DNA from: an uncultured Lactobacillus sp.
GTDB lineage: Bacteria; Bacillota; Bacilli; Lactobacillales; Lactobacillaceae
Length of the DNA stretch: 49,906 nucleotides
Assembly: GCF_947367125.1 (NCBI RefSeq)
Contig: NZ_CANBCQ010000016.1
Span: 1-49,906, forward strand
Reading direction: 5' to 3'
Both the position numbers and the translations under genes were made by a program. Position 1 is the first letter of the stretch. Each line of letters starts with the position of its first letter. Of the stretch, positions 24,601 to 33,212 are shown one piece after another. The notes beneath the pieces are model-generated. The model ran no database searches. It was not told the origin of the DNA and worked only from the letters and a program-made list of their open reading frames with translations.

Positions 24601-25482
24601 TCACTTTCCAGGGTACAGCCACTTGCTTAATTTAGCCAAAGCTTGTGGCACATTCATATTGGCTGATGCATTAAAGTCAGGCTGCTGCAAATCATAAACT
24701 CGACCTGTCTTTACAGCTTTCATTGACTTCCAAACCGAATTCTTTTTAAACTCCTGCTTAAATTGCGGCAAAGTCACCTTCGGTAAGGCATGTTCTAATC
24801 GTAAAATGACATCAGGATTCTTGGTAGCTAACGAATCATTGCTTGGTGATAGATAAATCTGACTAGCTGAGTGATAAACATTTTCACCGCCAGCAATTTT
24901 AACCAAATCGCCCAAATAGGAACGATTAGTCAAAATCATATAGTTGGCACCCGGTAATCCCATGAGAATTAATACACGCGGCTTACGACCATGGATTCGA
25001 GCCTTGGCCTTTTGAACAGCCTGATTGATCAAATTAATCTGATCATTAGCTTGCTTTTGCCGGTAATATCGCTTGCCTAATGAACTTAAGGTATTTTCTA
25101 GTTGAGCTACTGAATCTAGCTTCAAATAGGTCACTTTAACACCCTGCTCTTTAAAAGACTGATCATATTGATCTTTTAAAGTTGAAACTGCATAAACCCG
25201 TGTAGGATTCAATGAGGCAATTTTTTCAATACTTGGCTTCATGGGACTGCCAATTTTAGCAACCTTTTGATAACGTACTGGCAATTTAGCTTGTGTATTA
25301 GGCACACCTGCCAGATTCATATCTAACTTGGCAAAAATTTCGGTGATCGCGGCACTAGTGGCAACAATTTTTTGATTATCGGCCACTTTTTGGTCAATAA
25401 ATCGTTTGGCCCCAATTGCCACTCCGATTATCACCAGTAAAAATATGATTAAACCAATGATTAATCCTTTACGTTTTTTCAT
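24601..25482 (-). CDS. Iron/heme ABC transporter substrate-binding protein (IsdE-like), membrane-tethered
   Basis: A 293-residue class III binding protein of the FepB/BtuF/IsdE type. After an N-terminal helix (residues 5-24) come AITEIFAKLD, the VGSPMKPSIEKIASLNP-type segment (read as KIGSPMKPSIEKIAS), LILMGLPGANYMIL, and VKIAGGENVYH. Unlike typical Gram-positive binding proteins it has no lipobox: there is no cysteine in the first 40 residues. It is probably held by an uncleaved helix. It lies 6 bases before the permease and directly after a NEAT-like protein, which suggests that it takes heme from that protein. Confidence 0.87.
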   Translation of the reverse strand: MKKRKGLIIGLIIFLLVIIGVAIGAKRFIDQKVADNQKIVATSAAITEIFAKLDMNLAGVPNTQAKLPVRYQKVAKIGSPMKPSIEKIASLNPTRVYAVSTLKDQYDQSFKEQGVKVTYLKLDSVAQLENTLSSLGKRYYRQKQANDQINLINQAVQKAKARIHGRKPRVLILMGLPGANYMILTNRSYLGDLVKIAGGENVYHSASQIYLSPSNDSLATKNPDVILRLEHALPKVTLPQFKQEFKKNSVWKSMKAVKTGRVYDLQQPDFNASANMNVPQALAKLSKWLYPGK

Positions 25483-26205
25483 TTATTTTTTTCTTTCCTT
25501 AGCATTCACAACCATTAAAGCTGCAATGCCAATTAAAACAATTGCACTAAGAATACCGCCTAAAATCACGTAATAAAACAAACGTTGATGACGCTGATTA
25601 TCGCGTTGATTGCGAGCATTTTGGGCAATTTGTCGACTAGCCTGAGCTGCTTGCTTATTTTGAGCGGTAACTATCTTAGGGTTAGAATGCACAACTTTTT
25701 TAGCTTGATTAGAATTAGTTCTATTAACTGGACGTGATCCTGCAACCTGCTTCTTTTTTCTAGGAGTCAATTGCGGCAAATGACTCGTATCAAAGGCAAA
25801 AGAAATATTATGTGTAGCTTGGTAAACATGAGGCACATCAATCTTTATTTGACTCGAAATCTCGCGTTTTAAATTATTAGTTCGAAAACTATAGCGATAA
25901 TCATAATCACTACCATGTCGCGTTTTCACTACATTTAACGGTGCTTGACCATCAATTGTCAACACCTGAACCGGATATGGACTCAAGCTCTTCTTAGTTC
26001 GAATAATCATCGTGACTAAATATTGCTTACTGTCCACTGTTACTTGAGCTGGACGTGCATAATAACCATCAGCCATCGAAGTTTGATGCGTACCGTATTT
26101 GTAGGTATGATAGTTAATTTCCTGGGCAGAAACAACCGTAGTAAAGATAAATAAACCAGTTAACAACATGAAAGGAAACGAAATAAGCTTAATTAATTTT
26201 TGCAT
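25483..26205 (-). CDS. Single-NEAT-like cell-surface protein
   Basis: A 240-residue secreted protein. A signal peptide (about residues 1-27, ending VSA) is followed by one NEAT-like heme-binding domain (about 30-145, with YKYGTHQTSMADGYYARPAQV and IDVPHVYQATHNISFAF). A basic linker and a C-terminal membrane helix (about 211-232) with KERKK complete it. The canonical NEAT helix-strand motif is YxxxY; here the segment is YQATH, so the second Tyr is replaced by His. The start overlaps the end of the upstream NEAT gene by 13 bases; AAGGAAAG lies upstream. It probably passes ligand from outer NEAT proteins to the SBP. Confidence 0.78.
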   Translation of the reverse strand: MQKLIKLISFPFMLLTGLFIFTTVVSAQEINYHTYKYGTHQTSMADGYYARPAQVTVDSKQYLVTMIIRTKKSLSPYPVQVLTIDGQAPLNVVKTRHGSDYDYRYSFRTNNLKREISSQIKIDVPHVYQATHNISFAFDTSHLPQLTPRKKKQVAGSRPVNRTNSNQAKKVVHSNPKIVTAQNKQAAQASRQIAQNARNQRDNQRHQRLFYYVILGGILSAIVLIGIAALMVVNAKERKK

Positions 26206-27528
26206 TTCTTCTTTCCTTTCAAAATTCGATTTCTTAAATAAAATGCCAAACCAATAATTGCCGCATCAAATATTGCAAAACCTGCGATTACAGGCAAAAA
26301 TGGATATTCTACTGCAGCAATTGTTGCCATTGTTTTCTTTTTTGGCTTCACTTTACTTACAGGTTGGGTTTGTGATTTAGGTGCTTGGATACTTTTATTG
26401 GCACTGCTTTGTTTAATTGCTGGCTGAGTACTTGGTGAATTATTCTCTCCATTTTCAGCATTAGTATTTGCGTTTACAGCTTGATCATTATTCACATCAG
26501 CTGAGCTTACAGAATCAGCACTTTCGGTAGAAGCAATCGCACTGGTTTCTGCATTATGAGCTACATCTTTTACCCCAAAAGCAAACCAAACCTTGAACAA
26601 ACGGTTATGGATATCAGCAATCGGCACACTTAAACGTAAACTGCCTTCAACCTGCTTCTTTAATTGATCAAGCGAATTAAAGTGAACTTGATAGCTCCAA
26701 ACATCTTTACCAGCTTGTCTAGTAAAATGACGGTTAGAAATTATTCCTATTCCAATTGAAATTGGCTCAAACTTGGTTACCATGCCGTGCTTTACTTCAA
26801 CTTTCAAATTCATAACATAGCCATGTTTTACTTTTTCAATTTTAGCGCGGTGAGTATAAAAGTTATTCGCTGCCGAAATGCCACTGTGATCAGCCTTGTA
26901 AACCGCATAATCAATGGTTTGGATTTTTTTGTCTGCACTAATTACGTGAGCTTTTTTTACTAACTTTTTTGTTTGTCTTTTTACTAACTTTCTTTTGCTT
27001 TTTATTAGTCTTCTTTTGACTAGTAGCTAAGCCACTAACCTTATCATATTTTACCCAAGCTTGCTCAGTCATCTTACCACCAAAATCAATGGTAACTTGC
27101 ATTTTAACCCAGCCATTATTTTTGAAGGCTTTACCTGAGAATACAAAGTCAAAACTCGAATTATCTGCCGAAATGTTGGTCTTCTTTCCCTTAACTCCAT
27201 TGATCTTCAAAGCCTTAACAATTTTATTAACATTCTGGCCCTTACCCATCGGACTATTTTGACCATCAACATGAATCGTCATTTTAGTTACATGGTTTTG
27301 CTTGATAGTAAGCTTAACTTTGTTGCCTACAAAGCCTTGAGCCATTGACTTGGCATGGCTGCGGTGATTTTTGCTATATTTGTAGACTGTCATTCCCACT
27401 GTCTTCTTGCTTTGTTCAGCTGCCATCACAATTGGGCTAGTTTGAGCTAAAGTCATTGCAGGAGTTGCTAAAGTCAATGCAACTGAACTACTAACAATTA
27501 TTTTGAAAAAATTTTTATTCATTCTCAT
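26193..27528 (-). pseudogene. Two-NEAT surface protein split at an A7 tract (pseudogene or slippage-controlled)
   Basis: Two frames together make one protein of about 445 residues. The first (from 27528) has a signal peptide, a NEAT-like domain with TVYKYSKNHRSHAKSMAQGF, and a Lys-rich tail ending SKKSSRN with a stop at 26938-26940. The second frame, read without a start from about 26952, continues AHVISADKKIQTIDYAVYK into a second NEAT-like domain, an Asn/Ser-rich linker, and a C-terminal membrane helix. The break is exactly at seven A (complement of 26952-26958). Losing one A joins the frames. Without that, the anchor would be lost and the first part secreted; an internal ATG at 26813 could start only a truncated second part. 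Confidence 0.72.
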
Positions 27529-27671
27529 TTTGATCTTCCTCTTTTTGCTATTAATATACTACTATTAGTCTTTTCTATTATAGTTTTCCTAAAATAACTA
27601 TGCAATCGGTTTCAAGTGGGTATTTTATTTATTTTGTTACTATCTGAATGAACATTAAATAACGTAAAAAG

Positions 27672-27700
27672 TATTGATTATAATATTTATTTGATCAATA
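27672..27700 (+). promoter_or_regulatory. Candidate operator over a -10 box
   Basis: TATTGAT at 27672-27678 and ATCAATA at 27694-27700 form a perfect 7-bp inverted repeat bracketing TATAAT at 27679-27684, just before the divergent NEAT/SLAP gene. An iron-responsive repressor is a plausible ligand, but the sequence is not a classic Fur box. Confidence 0.4.
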
Positions 27701-27739
27701 ATGTAAACGATATCCAAAAATTGTGGGAGGAACTTTTTT

Positions 27740-28498
27740 ATGAGAAAAGATACTAAAATCATTTTGACATCACTTGCTTTACTAGCAAGTACTAGTGTCT
27801 TAGCACCTGTCAGTGTAGTTTCCGCTGCTGATCAACCTGTTAGCGCTGTTACTGCAACTCAAAACAGTGATTTACAAACTATCACCATGACTATTACCAA
27901 ATCTGGTAGCACTACCCCATCAGAAGCAGCTATGTTCTTAGGTAACTCAGCTCAGGTTAATGTTAAAGATGGCAAAGTTACGGAAGTAATCATCCATGTT
28001 GACGGCTCTAAAGCACCAATGACTAAGGGACAAGACATGTCTAAAATGGTGGCTAGCTTAACTTTGAATGATGTTGCTGGCAAACAAGAAAATGTCGCTA
28101 AAGATGGTTCATCATTAGACTACGTTTTCCCAGCTGATGCTTACAAGGAAGGTGCTGGTAGCTTAGAATTCGGTCTTAACGTAATGGGCAAGACCATGAA
28201 CGAAAAAGCTGACGTATCTTTTTCAGTAGCAAATACTACTGAAAAAGATACCACTACCGAAAAGACCGACAGCAATACCAATGCCGCTAAGCCAGCTAAA
28301 AAGGCTAAAGCTACCAAAGCAACTAAGCGAACTTTAAAGCATAATGCTTATGTTTACAAGAAAAACGGCAAACGCGCTAACAAGAAAGTGCTAAAGAAGG
28401 GCCATCGTGTTAACACTTACGGTCGTGCAATTAAATTACACGGTAAGAATTTCTACCGTATTTCTAAGAATACTTATGTTAAAAAAGCTAATTTTTAA
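27740..28498 (+). CDS. NEAT-like protein with C-terminal SLAP (S-layer-associated) domain
   Basis: A 252-residue secreted protein divergent from the NEAT/ABC operon. A signal peptide (1-30, SVVSA) is followed by one NEAT-like domain (about 45-165: [31 protein letters not shown]) with strong likeness to the first domain of 26193-27528. A Thr/Lys-rich linker (about 167-195) leads to the C-terminal 60 residues. These have [21 protein letters not shown] and [18 protein letters not shown], the SLAP repeat that attaches proteins non-covalently to S-layer or wall polymer. Strong site GGGAGG upstream. It is probably the outermost ligand receptor. Tyr residues of a canonical heme pocket are not obvious. 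Confidence 0.82.
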   Translation: MRKDTKIILTSLALLASTSVLAPVSVVSAADQPVSAVTATQNSDLQTITMTITKSGSTTPSEAAMFLGNSAQVNVKDGKVTEVIIHVDGSKAPMTKGQDMSKMVASLTLNDVAGKQENVAKDGSSLDYVFPADAYKEGAGSLEFGLNVMGKTMNEKADVSFSVANTTEKDTTTEKTDSNTNAAKPAKKAKATKATKRTLKHNAYVYKKNGKRANKKVLKKGHRVNTYGRAIKLHGKNFYRISKNTYVKKANF

Positions 28499-28521
28499 CT
28501 AAAAAATATTTTTATAAAAAT

Positions 28522-28550
28522 AAAAAGGCGAGCGAGCACTCGCCTTTTTT
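28522..28550 (+). terminator. Terminator of the NEAT/SLAP gene
   Basis: AAAGGCGAG and CTCGCCTTT form a perfect 9-bp stem with a T6 run, 24 bases after the stop. Confidence 0.85.
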
Positions 28551-28582
28551 GATTGAAGTGTTATTTTAAAATTAAAGCAAAA

Positions 28583-28811
28583 CTAATTATAGAGTCGCCT
28601 TTCTGCATCTTTATAGACTTTATCTCTTCTTCGCTTTCCAATAGCAATAATCTTTATGATCTTTATCCGGAGTAAAAACTATTCTAAGATCCATTTTTCG
28701 ATTCTTAAGCTTACGACATCCCGCCAAATTTCCATGTAATGGCTGACCAGCTTGCATGCCTAGAGTTCTTATTCTGTTTAAGCCTTTATCAACAAAAGTT
28801 AATTCGTTTCC
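28583..28811 (-). pseudogene. RelE/YoeB-type toxin gene remnant
   Basis: On the minus strand the frame from 28811 reads LTFVDKGLNRIRTLG, HGNLAGCRKLKNRKM, LRIVFTPDKDH, the pattern of RelE-superfamily mRNA-cutting toxins. It then breaks within about six codons. A shifted frame completes the family C-terminus as IIAIGKRRRDKVY and DAERRLYN, with a stop at 28583-28585. A stop precedes the first residues (28812-28814), so the N-terminus is missing too. No antitoxin gene is next to it. It is a dead toxin; the rest of 28551-28909 contains only flanking terminators. Confidence 0.65.
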
Positions 28812-28852
28812 TTAGCTTCAGGAAAATAATTTATTTTAAATTTAGTCTTCAA

Positions 28853-28894
28853 AATAAAGCATCCCCCAAGAAAATCTCACAGGGATGCTTTATT
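28853..28894 (-). terminator. Terminator of the amidohydrolase gene
   Basis: On the minus strand AATAAAGCATCCC and GGGATGCTTTATT form a 13-bp stem with a T-run, 16 bases past the stop at 28910. Confidence 0.85.
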
Positions 28895-28909
28895 TGTAAT
28901 AAAAAATAT

Positions 28910-30115
28910 TTAGAATTTACGTAAACCATGTTGGTAAACTTGTTTATCTTTTTGACCAACTGCAGCAACATTTTCTAGTGGATTTTCTCGTAAAACTAAG
29001 AAATCCGCATATTTACCCACTTCAAGTGAACCATATTCTTGATCAACCTTAAGCAATTCAGCACTACCCAAGCCCCCTGCTCTTAAAGCTTGATAATTTG
29101 TGGCCCCTGCTCTAACTAATTCCACCAATTCATTTGGCGTATCAGAAAAGCGATTGAAGTATGTTCCTGCATCGGTACCCATTGCTAATTTCACCCCTTC
29201 CTTAATTGCATGTCCAACATGATTATAAAAGTCATCAACAACTGCACACATCTTGCGGTATGAGAATTCCGGTACAACATCTTTTCCATGAACGACAATT
29301 GTCCGGCCTGCAGTCAATGTTGGTGACAAAAATGTACCTTGTTTTTTCATCAAAGCCAAATCATTATCATCTAAATAAAAACCATGTTCTACTGAGTCAA
29401 CTCCTGCAACGACCGCATAATGAATACCAAGTCGTCCCTCAGCGTGAGCACAAACCGTCATATGCTTGGAATGAGCTTCTTCTACTGCCATCTTCATTTC
29501 TTCAAGCGAAAGCTCAGTATCATCTACTTCATCTCCAAGTGACATAATTCCACCGGTAGCCATCAACTTGACATTTTTAGCGCCTTTGGCAAATTGTTCT
29601 CGAACTGCTCTACGCATATCTTCCGGTCCATTAACCAAATGACTACCATTCACTTCACCATTTAAACCTGCTTTAAAATCACCATGACCGCCAACGATTG
29701 ACATCGCCATTCCAGTAGGCATTACTTGTGGACCTTCAAACGGATATTGCTCCCGCATTTGTGCCAGCTTACAATCAACATCAAATGTTACACCACAGCT
29801 ACGAACATAAGTCACGCCAGTTTGCAAAGCTTCACGCAGATCACGCAAGGCTGCATAGGTAGTTGAAGTCTCAGTAGTCGGAAATTTTTTCTTTAAATCA
29901 GAGTCCAGTCCCATATGTGCATGTGAATTAAGTAATCCACTCATTACATACTGACCTTTGAGATCAACTTTTTTATCAAAGTCAGCGCTACACTTTCCCT
30001 TACCTTGATCAGTTAATTTGCCTGTTTCATCATCAACGACAAACCAAGCATTATCTACTAGATTATCTTCATTACCAACGAATAAATTACAATTTACAAA
30101 AGCTGTTTTAGTCAT
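28910..30115 (-). CDS. Amidohydrolase family metallohydrolase (imidazolonepropionase/prolidase-like)
   Basis: A 401-residue TIM-barrel metal-dependent hydrolase. NSHAHMGLD (residues 63-71) gives the first metal-binding His pair (His65, His67). KLMATGG near residue 185 has the bridging Lys, HAEG near 220 and SVEHGFYLD near 240 supply two more His, and GTDAGTYFN near 310 the catalytic Asp. The subgroup includes dipeptidases and N-acyl amino acid hydrolases. The ATG lies 11 bases from the stop of the oligopeptide-binding protein, so the two are one T-box (Ile) operon. That suggests peptides or amides containing branched-chain residues as substrates. Confidence 0.88.
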   Translation of the reverse strand: MTKTAFVNCNLFVGNEDNLVDNAWFVVDDETGKLTDQGKGKCSADFDKKVDLKGQYVMSGLLNSHAHMGLDSDLKKKFPTTETSTTYAALRDLREALQTGVTYVRSCGVTFDVDCKLAQMREQYPFEGPQVMPTGMAMSIVGGHGDFKAGLNGEVNGSHLVNGPEDMRRAVREQFAKGAKNVKLMATGGIMSLGDEVDDTELSLEEMKMAVEEAHSKHMTVCAHAEGRLGIHYAVVAGVDSVEHGFYLDDNDLALMKKQGTFLSPTLTAGRTIVVHGKDVVPEFSYRKMCAVVDDFYNHVGHAIKEGVKLAMGTDAGTYFNRFSDTPNELVELVRAGATNYQALRAGGLGSAELLKVDQEYGSLEVGKYADFLVLRENPLENVAAVGQKDKQVYQHGLRKF

Positions 30116-30126
30116 TATTTTTTCTC

Positions 30127-31758
30127 CTAATCATTACTTACAGATGCATCCTTAAAGCTGAAATTACCACCCAAGAATTCTACATTTTTAACACTTGGTC
30201 GAACCATCCAAGCTTGACCATCATGGAATAATGGCGTTAATCCTTGTTGATCAGTTAAAACACGTTCTGCATTATATAAATCTTCTAATCGCTTAGCAGG
30301 ATTTAATTCCTTATCTGAATTATTCATATACTTGTCAAAATCTTTGTTAGACCATTTACCGAAGTTATAACTTTGTCCTGTCATCATTGTATGCAATTGT
30401 GAGTTAGGATCTAAATAGCCCGAAGTCAAACCAGTAAAGACTGCCTCGAAATCACCATTGAGCATTTTCTTAACTCTAGTAGTCTTCGGCATGCTTCTAA
30501 CAGTTACATCAACTTTTTTGCTAAAGGTATCTTCTAATTGGCTTTGCACAAACTCTAAAACCTTTTTAGAAACATCATCATCGTCACCCATTAGGGTAAA
30601 GGATAGCTTATTCTTACCCAATTCTTTTAACGCTTTATCATAAAGTTTCTTAGCGCCTGCAGGGTTATAATTCATATACTTATTAGCTGGATTTTTGCTT
30701 TCAACATACTGGTCAAAATTCTTACCATCAACATATTCATTTGGTCCAGCAAAAGTTCGAGCTACAGTATTAGCACCACCAACAGTTTTAGCCAATTGAG
30801 CTCGGTTAAGTGCCATTGAAACAGCTCTTCTAAAATCGACATTAGCTAGTTCTGGATGCTTGGATACATTGAAAGTCAAGTATTCAGTTCTGTCTAGCTT
30901 ATAGACTGTATAGCCAGACTGACCCTTTAGTCTCTTTGAAGCTTGAACATCAAGATAGGCACCATCTAATTTGTTAGCCTGATACAGATTGTAATCAGTT
31001 GAAGGCGTCTTTTGTACGCTGTAATTAACCGTCTGCAATTTAACTTTATCTTTATCCCAATATTGATTATTCTTTTCTAGCTTCCAGTTAAGACTTGAAC
31101 CAGTCCAACCTTTTTGAACAAATGGACCATTGTAGACCATATACTTAGATGCAGTCCCATATTTTTTGCCTAATTTTTCAACTACACGTTTATTTTGCGG
31201 ATTCCAACCAACTGACAAAGCTTTAAAATACGGTATGGGATGTTTCAGGTGAACTACCAATTCATATTTTCCCTTAGTTTCGACACCTAAAGTCGATGGG
31301 GCTTTTTTCCCAGCTAAAACATCATCTGCATTAACTACATTTGACCATTCATTTTGCTGTTGTGATTGTGTCTTAGGATCAAGTGTCCGTCTTAAAGAAT
31401 AAACAAAATCTTCAGCGGTCACTGGATCACCATTAGACCACTTAGCATTCTTTCTTAAAGTAAAGGTCCAGGTCAAACCATCTTTACTCTGGTTAGTTTT
31501 AGTAGCTACACCGGATACAACTTTACCCGCTTTATTCAGCCTATTGAGCCCTTCAAAAACATTAGATGCTTGTTCACTACCAGTTGTATCTACCATCTTT
31601 GAAGGATCCATAGTTTGGATTTCTGAGGTAGTCATCCAGTTCAATTCTTGCTTAGGTACTTTAGCACCTGACTTGCTTGATGAACATGCAGATAAAGTAC
31701 TTACTCCTAAAAGTGCTACTACAGTCGTGCCAAATAATTGCTTCAATGTTTTTCTCAT
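30127..31758 (-). CDS. Peptide ABC transporter substrate-binding lipoprotein (SBP family 5, OppA-like), second copy
   Basis: A 543-residue OppA-type lipoprotein. The start is at the ATG at 31756-31758 (MRKTLK), since GGGAGAG lies 7 bases upstream; the ATG five codons earlier precedes that site. Lipobox LSAC gives Cys near 24. KNAKWSNGDPVTAEDFVYS, RRAVSMALNRAQL and the LTPLFHDGQAW end match the family and the copy at 998-2632, but the C-terminal half differs. It is followed by an amidohydrolase gene and led by a T-box with an Ile specifier. No permease gene is adjacent. Confidence 0.92.
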   Translation of the reverse strand: MRKTLKQLFGTTVVALLGVSTLSACSSSKSGAKVPKQELNWMTTSEIQTMDPSKMVDTTGSEQASNVFEGLNRLNKAGKVVSGVATKTNQSKDGLTWTFTLRKNAKWSNGDPVTAEDFVYSLRRTLDPKTQSQQQNEWSNVVNADDVLAGKKAPSTLGVETKGKYELVVHLKHPIPYFKALSVGWNPQNKRVVEKLGKKYGTASKYMVYNGPFVQKGWTGSSLNWKLEKNNQYWDKDKVKLQTVNYSVQKTPSTDYNLYQANKLDGAYLDVQASKRLKGQSGYTVYKLDRTEYLTFNVSKHPELANVDFRRAVSMALNRAQLAKTVGGANTVARTFAGPNEYVDGKNFDQYVESKNPANKYMNYNPAGAKKLYDKALKELGKNKLSFTLMGDDDDVSKKVLEFVQSQLEDTFSKKVDVTVRSMPKTTRVKKMLNGDFEAVFTGLTSGYLDPNSQLHTMMTGQSYNFGKWSNKDFDKYMNNSDKELNPAKRLEDLYNAERVLTDQQGLTPLFHDGQAWMVRPSVKNVEFLGGNFSFKDASVSND

Positions 31759-31804
31759 TTTTATCTCTCCCATAAGTCAAAAAATTGACAACAAGCTTAT
31801 GATA

Positions 31805-32085
31805 ATAAAAAAACGCCCTATTAGATCAATTGATCTAATAGGGCGTCTTCAACGCGGTACCACCTATTTATTCGTAGAATAATACTCACTAAAATTCTAC
31901 CTCATGCACGTGCGGCTAATTCAATTAGAATCAGCGATACGTCGCCGCTATAGAGGGCGGACCCTGAAGATGCTAATATCGCACTTTCAGCTCAAAGGTG
32001 ATTTTCACTTAATTCATCATTATCTTCTTCCACCAACCGAAGACTCTCTGTAAATCATTTCTTAAGTTACTTTCCTTATCAAAGC
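31805..32085 (-). promoter_or_regulatory. T-box leader, predicted isoleucine specifier
   Basis: On the minus strand there is a Stem I with AGGAAAGTA and ACAGAGAGT, the T-box GGTGGTACCGCG (complement at 31853-31864), and a terminator with a 17-bp self-complementary stem (31813-31846) plus T-run. The specifier-loop strand reads GAAA-ATC-A, with the ATC being the complement of 32000-32002. This aligns with GAAT-TTC-A of the pheS leader. The leader should thus sense uncharged tRNA-Ile, unlike its close relative before the first oppA, which reads ATG. Confidence 0.83.
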
Positions 32086-32162
32086 TTATTTGTTTTTCTT
32101 TATTTGTTGTAAACAATAATATCATGTATTTTTAATCTGTCAATTATTTTTTTATTTTTATT

Positions 32163-32978
32163 TCAATTATTAAAAATAAAATGATCAATCACTTCTGCCA
32201 CTGCACCATGATTATTATCAGCTTGCGTGATGTAATCGCACTGCTCTTTCATAGCAGGATTAACATTGGCTACACCAACTCCTACGCCAGCAGCCTGAAT
32301 CATTGATAAGTCATTGAAATTATCACCAATAGCAATTGTTTCTTCAATTGGCACCTTAAGTTGCTCAGCTAATTTAATCAGTCCTGCACCTTTATTGACA
32401 CCCTTGCGGTTAAACTCTAAATAGCGATTAGATGAATAAGAAATATCTAATTCTTGTTTGATCGGTCCCAATTCAGCCGCGATTCGATGTAAATAATTAT
32501 CATCTAGACTTTCATAGAGTACTTTGGCAATTTTTTGACCTGCCAAAAATGATAAATCTTTATTTTCAATTTCTTTAAATTGATGCCGACCTGTCATGTA
32601 GGCTCGCTCATCATCATCAATATGATATGTGTATACCATCTGTTGAGTATATACATGCATAGCAATATCTAGTTCGACTCCATATTGATATAACTCAGCT
32701 GCAAATTCATAAGGTAGCCCATTAAAATACATTAGTTGATTACCTTTATTTTGCGTAATGCTGGCACCGTTAAATGAAATAACATATTCATTAGCTGCTT
32801 GCTCAAGGCCGATTTCTTTTAACGTATTTTGCACAGAAATATAACCTCGACCCGTTGCTGGTACAAATTTGACTCCAGTAGCAACAGCTTTTTGAATTGC
32901 TTTTCTATTCACCTCTGAAACATGAGTATCCGCATTTAATAATGTTTCATCTAAATCACATGCGATAATTTTATACAT
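32163..32978 (-). CDS. Cof-type HAD-superfamily phosphatase
   Basis: A 271-residue haloacid dehalogenase-type phosphatase, class IIB. DLDETLLN at residues 8-15 is the nucleophile motif, VPATGRGY near residue 37 the second motif, the C2B cap follows, and NKGAGLIKLAEQL with IAIGDNFNDLSM near 215 forms motifs III and IV. Such enzymes dephosphorylate sugar phosphates or cofactors; no specific substrate can be assigned. AGAGGGTGACC lies before the ATG. It is monocistronic. Confidence 0.93.
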   Translation of the reverse strand: MYKIIACDLDETLLNADTHVSEVNRKAIQKAVATGVKFVPATGRGYISVQNTLKEIGLEQAANEYVISFNGASITQNKGNQLMYFNGLPYEFAAELYQYGVELDIAMHVYTQQMVYTYHIDDDERAYMTGRHQFKEIENKDLSFLAGQKIAKVLYESLDDNYLHRIAAELGPIKQELDISYSSNRYLEFNRKGVNKGAGLIKLAEQLKVPIEETIAIGDNFNDLSMIQAAGVGVGVANVNPAMKEQCDYITQADNNHGAVAEVIDHFIFNN

Positions 32979-33212
32979 CTGGTCACCCTCTTTATGTTTA
33001 AGTTTAACTAAGCCAATTTATTCACGCAAGTACTTACATCAAGACTAAAAATAACAATATTTCAATAGTTTGTAACCGATTGCAAATCACCAAAATATTT
33101 TTTATTGTTACCTGTATAATATACTTATTTATTAAATAACAATAGTCGTAATAGTTGAAATTAAATAAAAACAATGCTAGTTTAATGGTGTTTAAAGGAT
33201 GGTGTAAAAAAC

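Noticed and set aside
26938-26960. Programmed -1 frameshift as the explanation for the split NEAT gene
   Set aside because: A -1 shift at the A7 tract leads to a stop within four codons; only +1 (or loss of one A) joins the domains, so classic -1 slippage does not work.
28739-28924. Rightward frame of 61 codons
   Set aside because: It lies opposite the relE remnant and the amidohydrolase terminator and has no ribosome binding site.
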